A DNA stretch of 64,000 bases from Pseudomonas libanensis (GTDB lineage Bacteria; Pseudomonadota; Gammaproteobacteria; Pseudomonadales; Pseudomonadaceae), in the NCBI RefSeq assembly GCF_001439685.1, contig NZ_JYLH01000022.1, positions 1 to 64,000 on the forward strand, read 5' to 3'. Positions 58,336 through 64,000 of this stretch are shown here, piece by piece. Each line of letters opens with the position of its first letter. Position 1 is the stretch's first letter. The notes beneath the pieces are model-generated. The model was not told the origin of the DNA, did not search any database, and saw only the letters and a list, made by a program, of their open reading frames with translations. Made by a program: the position numbers and the translations under genes.

Positions 58336-59601
58336 TCATAAACGGATGGACAGGCCATCGGCCAAGGATTGTCGATAGGCACGCCACGCGGGCACGCTGC
58401 CCATCAACAGCGCTGCCGCGAGGATACCCGCCAGCAGGGTCCATTCATATTCGCTCGGCCAGGACATCGGCAGGTCCAGGCCGTAATTGGCCTGCAAGTA
58501 ACCCCGTGACGCGGCGATGCACACGTACAGCAACCCTACGCCTGCCACCACGCCGGCCAAGGCCAGGGCGAAGGCTTCGAAGATCAACAGGGTGGCGATA
58601 TGCCAGGGGCGCGCGCCCACCGAACGCAGGATCGCCATCTCGCGGCGGCGTTCGTTGAGGCTGGTGAGAATAGCCGTGAGCATGCCGATCAAACCGGTCA
58701 GCACCACGAACAGCGAGATCACGAACAAGGCTTTCTCGGCGGTGCCCATCATGCTCCACAGCTCTTGCAGGGCCACGCCCGGCAGGATCGCCAGCATCGG
58801 CTCGCCACGGAACTCATTGATCTCCCTCTGCAGGGCGAAGGTGGAAATCTTGTTGTTCAGGCCGAGCATGAACGCGGTGATGGCTTGTGGGGTCAGGTCC
58901 ATATTGCGCGCCTGGTCGGCGCTGACGCGGCCTTTGCCCTGGGCCGGCACGCCGTTGTGCCAGTCGATATGGATCGCTTCCATGCCGCCCAGGCTGATAT
59001 GCAGCGTGCGGTCCACCGGAGTGCCGGTGCGCTTGAGGATGCCGACCACGGTGAAGGGTTTGTCGTCGTGCTTGACCAGGCTGACCACCGCCACGCCATG
59101 GGCCAGCACCAGCTTGTCGCCGAGCTTGTAATGCAGGGCGTCGGCGACTTCGGCGCCGAGCACCACTTCGAACGGGTCGGTGGCGAAAGCGCGGCCGCTG
59201 GCCAGTTCGAGGTTTTGCTTGCGCCCGTACTGGTAGTGCTCGAAATAAGATTCGTTGGTGCCCATCACCCGGTAGCCGCGATGGGAGTCACCCAGGGAAA
59301 TTGGAATCGCCCATTTCACCTGGGGGTTGGCGGCGAAGTGCTCGTAGCTGTCCCAACGAATATTGTTGGTGGCGTTGCCGATACGAAACACCGAGTACAG
59401 CAGCAGGTTCACCGAGCCCGAACGTGCACCGACGATCAGGTCGGTGCCGCTGATGGTGCTGGCGAAACTGTTGCGTGCCTCCACGCGCACGCGCTCCACC
59501 GCCAGCAACAAGCAAACGGAAAGCGCGATGGCGAAAGCGGTGAGGATCGCGGTGAAGCGGCGGTTAGCCAGGCTGGCCATGGCTAGACGAAACAGATACA
59601 T
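58336..59601 (-). CDS. ABC transporter permease, FtsX/MacB-like
   Basis: This 421-residue permease has one N-terminal and three C-terminal membrane segments around a large periplasmic domain (about 40-280), as in LolC/MacB. The C-terminal TM region with GLIGMLTAILTSLNERRREMAILRSVGARPWHI is typical FtsX. ATG 59601 begins one base after the ATPase stop. Partners are the ATPase upstream and the DUF3299 protein. P. aeruginosa PA4065 is the counterpart. Confidence 0.9.
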   Translation of the reverse strand: MYLFRLAMASLANRRFTAILTAFAIALSVCLLLAVERVRVEARNSFASTISGTDLIVGARSGSVNLLLYSVFRIGNATNNIRWDSYEHFAANPQVKWAIPISLGDSHRGYRVMGTNESYFEHYQYGRKQNLELASGRAFATDPFEVVLGAEVADALHYKLGDKLVLAHGVAVVSLVKHDDKPFTVVGILKRTGTPVDRTLHISLGGMEAIHIDWHNGVPAQGKGRVSADQARNMDLTPQAITAFMLGLNNKISTFALQREINEFRGEPMLAILPGVALQELWSMMGTAEKALFVISLFVVLTGLIGMLTAILTSLNERRREMAILRSVGARPWHIATLLIFEAFALALAGVVAGVGLLYVCIAASRGYLQANYGLDLPMSWPSEYEWTLLAGILAAALLMGSVPAWRAYRQSLADGLSIRL

Positions 59602-59602
59602 C

Positions 59603-60313
59603 TCAAACCTCTGCGGGCGTGGCGGCGCGATTGAGTTCGGCCAGCGACAGGTTGCGGTCGAACAGCGAAGCCAGGCTCTGGTCATGGCTGACAAACAACA
59701 GGCTGGCGCCAGCGTCGCGGCATTCAGCGAACAGCAACTGGATGAAGGCTTCGCGGGCGTCGTAGTCCAGGGCTGAGGTGGGTTCGTCGGCGATCACCAG
59801 CTCCGGTTGGCCGATCAACGCACGGGCCGCGGCGACCCGTTGTTGCTGGCCGATGGACAGCGAGTCGGCGCGCCGCTCAAGCAGATCCTTGTCCTTCAAA
59901 CCCAGGTGCGCGAGCAAGGTCGCAGCCGCCTGGTCGACACTGCCGTGGCGCTGCCGGGCCCGCTGTGCGCGCAGCTTGGAAAAGTGGCAAGGCAGCTCGA
60001 CGTTTTCACGCACCGACAGAAACGGCAGCAGGTTGAATTGCTGGAAGATGTAGCCGGTGTGGTCGACGCGGAAACGATCACGGGCGCCGGCCGAGAGTTC
60101 GGTCAATTCCTGGCCGAGCAGGCGGATGCTGCCCTGGCTGGGTTTCTGCACGCCACCCAAGAGCCCCAGCAGCGTGGTCTTGCCACTGCCGCTCGGGCCC
60201 TTGAGAAACAGGGTTTCCCCGGGCTCCAGGCGGAACGCGGGGATGTCCAGCAACTGCGGGTGACCGGGCCAGTTGAAGCCCAGGTTGGACAGTTCGATCA
60301 ATGGGTGGGTCAT
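59603..60313 (-). CDS. ABC transporter ATP-binding protein, LolD-like
   Basis: This 236-residue cytoplasmic ATPase has Walker A GPSGSGKTT (39-47), Q-loop FQQFNLLPF, a signature LSIGQQQR with Ile in place of the usual first Gly, Walker B LVIADEPTSALD and H-loop SHDQ. The permease starts one base after its stop. It belongs to the LolD/MacB group rather than the ZnuC group, although its operon is zinc-type. Confidence 0.92.
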   Translation of the reverse strand: MTHPLIELSNLGFNWPGHPQLLDIPAFRLEPGETLFLKGPSGSGKTTLLGLLGGVQKPSQGSIRLLGQELTELSAGARDRFRVDHTGYIFQQFNLLPFLSVRENVELPCHFSKLRAQRARQRHGSVDQAAATLLAHLGLKDKDLLERRADSLSIGQQQRVAAARALIGQPELVIADEPTSALDYDAREAFIQLLFAECRDAGASLLFVSHDQSLASLFDRNLSLAELNRAATPAEV

Positions 60314-60319
60314 GTGAAC

Positions 60320-60919
60320 TCAGAACTTCAGGGTGGCTGCGGTGGCCGTCGCGTCAACACCTTGCTGACCGCTTGGGCCGATCAGTTGTACCTGAATTTT
60401 CGTGGTCGCAGGGAAGGTCTTGAACACTTGGCTCAGGTCGAGGTTGCCCAGGGCCGTCGGCGTGGCGCAGGTGAACTGGTAGTGGGCGTGGATCTCGCTG
60501 TGGTCGTGATGATGCTCGTGGGCGGCAGCGCCTTTGCCGTCGGTGGCGTGGTCATCGTCGTCATGCTCGGCTTCGGGCTTGTCACCGAACAGCGGGCTGT
60601 TGAGTTCCTGGCTGCTGACCTTGCAACCTGCGGCCTTGGGCAGGTTGAATAGTGCCAGCGGATCCTCCAGCTGCTTGCGCGCGGCGGCGACCTTGGCTTT
60701 GTCGGCGGCGCTGGTCGCCGCATGCTCGAACCCCACCAGGTTCATGGCCGGGCTGTCCAGCTCGAGCTCCAGGGCCTGATCGTCCAGCACCGCGTTGAGG
60801 CGAGCGACGCCATGTTCGTGGGCGCCAAGGCTGCCATGCTCGTGGTCATGATCTTCGTGAGCATGTGCGACAGCCAGTGGCAGCAGGGCAAACGGCAAAG
60901 CGAGCAGCAAACGGCGCAT
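60320..60919 (-). CDS. DUF2796 His-rich periplasmic zinc-binding protein (ZrgA family)
   Basis: This 199-residue protein has a signal peptide MRRLLLALPFALLPLAVAHA (1-20) followed by a His/Asp cluster HEDHDHEHG and a second cluster EHHHDHSEIHAHY. It fits the ZrgA/DUF2796 family linked to zinc uptake. It is the first gene of the operon, with the operator-like palindrome just upstream. Zinc binding is inferred from the residues and from the P. aeruginosa PA4063-PA4066 operon, which I remember as Zur-regulated. Confidence 0.88.
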   Translation of the reverse strand: MRRLLLALPFALLPLAVAHAHEDHDHEHGSLGAHEHGVARLNAVLDDQALELELDSPAMNLVGFEHAATSAADKAKVAAARKQLEDPLALFNLPKAAGCKVSSQELNSPLFGDKPEAEHDDDDHATDGKGAAAHEHHHDHSEIHAHYQFTCATPTALGNLDLSQVFKTFPATTKIQVQLIGPSGQQGVDATATAATLKF

Positions 60920-60943
60920 GGGAGGGCTCCAGAATGAAAATTA

Positions 60944-60963
60944 TGTTATGTGATCTTATAACA
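60944..60963. promoter_or_regulatory. Palindromic operator candidate upstream of the zinc operon
   Basis: TGTTAT-GT-GATC-TT-ATAACA (60944-60963) is a dyad with a GATC core and 6-bp perfect outer arms. It is 24 bp before the DUF2796 start and resembles the TGTTAT/ATAACA arms of Zur-type boxes, but the arms are further apart than in the classical site. The regulator cannot be identified from this. Confidence 0.5.
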
Positions 60964-61048
60964 ATAAGTTTAAGAGTTTGACCGCCCGCTTGGCGTTGCG
61001 CAAGCGGCATGGGAGCATGCCTATCAGAAAAATGCAGGAGGAAGGACG

Positions 61049-61390
61049 ATGTTGCGAATTCGTGGAACCGTCGGCGACCTGCCGGTGGACTTGACCCTGG
61101 AACTGGATGACGGCGATTGGGCGCGGCTGGGCGCACAGTTACAGGCCGCTCCAACGCCAAGTGCGTCGATGACGACGCCAGTCAAACAGAACGAGGATCT
61201 GTGGCAGCACGCCCAGGATTTGCTGCGCAAGGCCGGGCAACTCAATGGTCTGGAGTTGCTCGATCAACTGGAAGGGTTGGCTGGCGATGCCGGGGCAGGC
61301 AAACGCCTGCTTGTACGCCTGCGCCACAGCGCCAAGATCAAGGTGAGCAGCGGCGGCGATACGCCGCTGTACACCTGGATCGGTGATTAG
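61049..61390 (+). CDS. Conserved hypothetical protein
   Basis: This 113-residue protein (MLRIRGTVGDLPVDLTLELDDGDW) has no family I recognise, no membrane segment and no signal peptide. A possible helical stretch is DLLRKAGQLNGLELLDQLEGLAGDAGAGK. A good AGGAGGAAGG lies before ATG 61049. The stop TAG overlaps the stop of the convergent CnoX gene. By position it matches the P. aeruginosa PA4062 locus. Function is unknown. Confidence 0.7.
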   Translation: MLRIRGTVGDLPVDLTLELDDGDWARLGAQLQAAPTPSASMTTPVKQNEDLWQHAQDLLRKAGQLNGLELLDQLEGLAGDAGAGKRLLVRLRHSAKIKVSSGGDTPLYTWIGD

Positions 61391-62259
61391 TACAGCGCAG
61401 CGAACAACTTGCGGCGGTACACAGTGACCAGTGGGTGATCATTGCCCAACAGTTCGAACACCTGCAACAAGGTCTTGTGGGGCAAGCCTTCGCCGTAGCT
61501 GCGGTTGCGGATAAACAGCTTGAGCAGGCCTTCCAGCGCCCCATCGTATTGCTGGCGCGCCAGTTGCTGGATCGCCAGCTGATAGGCCGCTTCATCGTCC
61601 TGCGGGTTTTGCGCCAGGCGGCTTTTCAGGTCGGCAGCATCCGGCAAGTCCGCAGCCTGGCGCAGGAAGGTGATTTGCGCCTTGGCCCCGGCCAGGGCGG
61701 CCTTATGTTCGTCGCCCTTCACCGCGTCAAGCACGGCCTGGGCTTCGCCCAACTCACCGCGTTCGGCCAGGCAGCGTGCGTACAGGATCAGTGCCCCAGC
61801 GTTGGTGTTGTCCTCACCCAGCAGCGCCACCAGCAGCGCTTCGGCCTCGCTGATACGCCCCTCGCTGAACAACGCCTGGGCCTGTTCCAACGGATCCGCC
61901 GCAGCCGGTGGTGGCATCTGCACATGGGGTTCCAGCATGGCCCGCACCGCCGACTCCGGCTGTGCACCGGCAAAACCGTCCACCGGCTGGCCATCCTTGA
62001 ACAGCACCACCGTTGGCAGGCTTTGAATGCCAAAGCGCGCCACGATGTCCTGCTCAGCCTCGCAGTCGACCTTGGCCAGCAGCAGCTCGCCCTGATAACT
62101 CTCGGCAATCTGCGCCAGCATCGGCATCAGCGCCTTGCACGGCGCACACCACTCGGCCCAGAAGTCCACCAGCACGGGTTTTTCAAAAGAGTTCTGAATC
62201 ACCGCCTGGTCGAAGTTGGCGGTGGTGACGTCGAAGATGTACGGCGTGGGCTCACTCAT
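61387..62259 (-). CDS. Thioredoxin-TPR protein, CnoX/YbbN-like with active CXXC
   Basis: This 290-residue protein has an N-terminal thioredoxin domain (1-115) and a C-terminal TPR-like helical domain (about 125-290). The active site is WAEWCAPCK with Cys38 and Cys41. E. coli CnoX (YbbN) has an altered, non-CXXC site and acts as a chaperone-holdase for DnaK/GroEL; the intact CXXC here suggests a real redox activity too. It overlaps the convergent hypothetical gene by four bases. Confidence 0.9.
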   Translation of the reverse strand: MSEPTPYIFDVTTANFDQAVIQNSFEKPVLVDFWAEWCAPCKALMPMLAQIAESYQGELLLAKVDCEAEQDIVARFGIQSLPTVVLFKDGQPVDGFAGAQPESAVRAMLEPHVQMPPPAAADPLEQAQALFSEGRISEAEALLVALLGEDNTNAGALILYARCLAERGELGEAQAVLDAVKGDEHKAALAGAKAQITFLRQAADLPDAADLKSRLAQNPQDDEAAYQLAIQQLARQQYDGALEGLLKLFIRNRSYGEGLPHKTLLQVFELLGNDHPLVTVYRRKLFAALY

Positions 62260-62291
62260 GGGGCGTCTCGAATAAAGCGGGAATGGGGCAA

Positions 62292-62954
62292 CTATAAGGG
62301 CTGGCGCCGCGAATGGTACAGACTCACCTTACGAAACTCCCAAGGCTCGGCCAGATCCGGCAGGGTCAGCGCGTCCAGGATATCCAGCCGTTGATAATGT
62401 GGGTGACGGAAGTCCCGCACCCGCGAATCTGCCACCAGCGCTTCGCGGCCACGGCTGAGGAATTGATCCAGCAGCGGCAGGTTGGCGCGGTCGTAAAGTA
62501 CGTCGGCCACCAGGATCAGGTCGAAGCGGTCGGCTTCGGCGAAAAAGTCTGCCGAATAACCCAGCTCCACCTGGTTGAGTTCGGCGTTTGCGCGGCAAGA
62601 GGCCAGGGCCAGCGGGTCGAGATCACAGGCCACCACTTCCAGGGCGCCGGCTTTTACGGCGGCAATCCCGGCCACGCCGGAGCCGGCGCCGAAATCCAGC
62701 ACGCGTTTGCCGACGACCCACTCGGGGTGCGCCGCCAGGTAACGCGCCAATGCCAGGCCGCTGGCCCAGCAAAAGCTCCAGTAGGGCGGCTCATGCAGGA
62801 TACGTCGGGTCTCCTCCTGGCTGAAGGCACGGTCCATGTTGTCGGCGTCGAGCAGCCACAACGACAAGTCAGTGCCCGGGAGCGGGCAGGGCACCAATTG
62901 CGCGTCGCCGATCAACTCGCTCAGGGCACGTTGCAGGTGCAGCGGTGGCGTCAT
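62292..62954 (-). CDS. Class I SAM-dependent methyltransferase (ETFB/NNMT-like)
   Basis: This 220-residue protein has a Rossmann SAM loop VLDFGAGSGVAGIAA (about 85-99), acidic motif II VVACDLDPLA, and DLILVADVLYD. The pattern resembles lysine methyltransferases of the ETFB/METTL20 group and related small-molecule enzymes, but the substrate is unknown. It overlaps the YbaY gene by 4 nt (ATGA) and is therefore coupled to it. Confidence 0.85.
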   Translation of the reverse strand: MTPPLHLQRALSELIGDAQLVPCPLPGTDLSLWLLDADNMDRAFSQEETRRILHEPPYWSFCWASGLALARYLAAHPEWVVGKRVLDFGAGSGVAGIAAVKAGALEVVACDLDPLALASCRANAELNQVELGYSADFFAEADRFDLILVADVLYDRANLPLLDQFLSRGREALVADSRVRDFRHPHYQRLDILDALTLPDLAEPWEFRKVSLYHSRRQPL

Positions 62955-63406
62955 GGCGCCTTGACGAGTTGCAGGGGGCCGGTGGTCTGGGTGATCGCCT
63001 GGGTGATGCGCACCGCAGGCAGGTGCAGGATCAACTGGCCAGACTGGCTGGCGCGGCCACGTAATTCGACCCGTGCACCGGCCGGGAAGGCTTCAGGGTT
63101 GAATCGCAGGCGGAAGGCCAGGGGCTTGCCATTGCCGCTCAGCACGCTACTGGCGAGCAGTTGCTGCGGGCGCGAACGGTCGTCGATCACCAGCAGTGCC
63201 ATCTCGACTTCGGCGCCAGCGGGCACGTTGGCCAGGCTGCCGCTGATTTCCCGTTGATAGGCGGGCAGGGGGCCGAGGTCTTCAATGCCCGGGACTTTTT
63301 TCTCTTGCGCCGGTGTCGGTTGAGGCGCGGCCGGCTTGGGGGCTTCGCTGCTGCAGGCGACCAGAACACTGAACAGGGTGAGTAGAACAAATGGTCGTAA
63401 CTGCAT
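62951..63406 (-). CDS. YbaY-like lipoprotein
   Basis: ATG 63406 (MQLRPFVLLTLFSVLVACSSE) gives 151 residues with a lipobox LVAC and lipidation at Cys18. After a Pro-rich linker follows a YbaY-like beta domain: SGSLANVPAGAEVEMALLVIDDRSR. The Ser at +2 predicts outer-membrane sorting. Longer readings toward nrdR are rejected. It is divergent from nrdR. Confidence 0.85.
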   Translation of the reverse strand: MQLRPFVLLTLFSVLVACSSEAPKPAAPQPTPAQEKKVPGIEDLGPLPAYQREISGSLANVPAGAEVEMALLVIDDRSRPQQLLASSVLSGNGKPLAFRLRFNPEAFPAGARVELRGRASQSGQLILHLPAVRITQAITQTTGPLQLVKAP

Positions 63407-63452
63407 GTACGGCTCCAGAAAGGACAAAATCCGTGGCTTAAAAATATGAAAC

Positions 63453-63470
63453 ATATAGGCCTGCCTATAT
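63453..63470. promoter_or_regulatory. Short palindrome between the YbaY-like gene and nrdR
   Basis: ATATAGGC (63453-63460) and GCCTATAT (63463-63470) are perfect 8-bp arms with a CT centre in the 139-nt divergent region. It could be an operator or hairpin; it does not resemble the NrdR box. Confidence 0.4.
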
Positions 63471-63545
63471 ACCGTAAAGGCTATGGCTTGTCTTGCCACG
63501 GGGATGCGCTACCATGGCCCTCCCATTTTTTGTTGCCTGCCAACC

Positions 63546-64000
63546 ATGCACTGTCCCTTCTGCGGTGCCAACGACACCAAGGTCATTGACTCGCGTCTGG
63601 TCGCCGAGGGCGATCAAGTGCGTCGTCGGCGCGAATGCCTGGCCTGTGGTGAACGTTTCACCACCTTCGAAACCGCCGAACTGGTATTGCCCCGTCTGAT
63701 CAAGTCCGACGGCAGCCGCCAGCCTTTCGACGAAGAAAAACTGCGCGCCGGTATGCAGCGCGCCCTGGAAAAACGCCCGGTGAGTGTCGAGCGCCTGGAA
63801 GCGGCGCTGGTGCATATCAAGCACAAGCTGCGTGCGACCGGCGAGCGCGAGGTCAAGAGCCTGGTCGTCGGCGAGCTGGTGATGGGCGAGCTGCAAAAGC
63901 TCGACGAAGTCGCCTATATCCGTTTTGCCTCGGTGTATCGACGCTTCCAGGACCTCAATGAGTTCCGCGAAGAAATCGACCGCTTGGCCCGTGAGCCGGT
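63546..64000 (+). CDS. nrdR: Transcriptional repressor NrdR, 5' part
   Basis: NrdR represses ribonucleotide reductase genes. The gene starts at ATG 63546 and is open to the window end (about 151 of roughly 154 residues). The N-terminal zinc ribbon has Cys3, Cys6, Cys31 and Cys34 (MHCPFCG...CLACGERF). The ATP-cone with LVLPRLIKSDGSRQPFDEEKLRAGMQRALEKRPV follows. The stop lies beyond 64000. In P. aeruginosa nrdR is followed by rib genes. Confidence 0.96.
   Translation, partial: MHCPFCGANDTKVIDSRLVAEGDQVRRRRECLACGERFTTFETAELVLPRLIKSDGSRQPFDEEKLRAGMQRALEKRPVSVERLEAALVHIKHKLRATGEREVKSLVVGELVMGELQKLDEVAYIRFASVYRRFQDLNEFREEIDRLAREP

Overview
The window looks like chromosome of a fluorescent Pseudomonas (P. 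fluorescens group). The gene order matches the Pseudomonas ribosomal-protein superregion as I remember it from P. aeruginosa and P. putida: rrn end, birA, coaX, tRNAs, secE, nusG, rplKAJL, rpoBC, str, S10, spc and alpha operons, then katA, ftnA, uvrA, MFS gene, ssb. The intergenic GTGGGAGGGGGC palindromes are the REP/REPIN type typical of this group. These assignments rest on reading the sequence and on family knowledge; no database search was run.

Layout. 1-2400: 3' end of a 5S rRNA gene with its terminator, then birA, coaX and a small SPOR-domain protein. 2400-3060: tRNA-Tyr, tRNA-Gly, tRNA-Thr and, after a terminator, tRNA-Trp. 3105-14961: secE-nusG, rplK-rplA, rplJ-rplL and rpoB-rpoC, with an L10 leader and an attenuator-like hairpin. 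15178-19498: rpsL, rpsG, fusA, tuf. 19657-30362: S10 and spc operons, with an unusual internal terminator/promoter between rpsN and rpsH. 30492-33359: alpha operon (rpsM, rpsK, rpsD, rpoA, rplQ). The usual Pseudomonas second tuf copy between tRNA-Thr and tRNA-Trp is absent.

33598-40664 holds oxidative-stress, iron and DNA-maintenance genes: clade-3 catalase, a ferritin of the bacterioferritin family that lacks the heme-ligand Met, divergent uvrA and a YajR-like transporter, and ssb. 40821-43235 holds a trans-aconitate methyltransferase, a cysteine hydrolase and a GlxA-type AraC regulator. 43408-49171 is an accessory cluster: a DUF3182 protein overlapping an alpha/beta hydrolase faces four overlapping genes on the other strand (DUF72, an endonuclease/exonuclease/phosphatase-fold protein, ClsB-type cardiolipin synthase, YbhN-type membrane protein). 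It looks like a phospholipid or envelope remodelling module of unknown overall function.

49391-56873: a large MscS-type channel, a long Lhr-type helicase, and an RmlD-like protein that seems to have lost its catalytic YxxxK. 57010-60919: OprG/OmpW porin followed by a zinc-type ABC operon (DUF2796 His-rich periplasmic protein, ATPase, FtsX-like permease, DUF3299 lipoprotein-like protein) behind a palindromic operator candidate. 61049-64000: a small conserved hypothetical, a CXXC-containing CnoX/YbbN thioredoxin-TPR protein, a methyltransferase, a YbaY-type lipoprotein, and the start of nrdR, which runs off the window.

Most of the window is ordinary housekeeping DNA. The places most worth a second look are the 43.4-49.2 kb envelope cluster, the zinc operon with its palindrome and OprG neighbour, the non-canonical RmlD-like protein, the mutually exclusive hairpins between rpoB and rpoC, the internal spc-operon break, and the REPIN elements.
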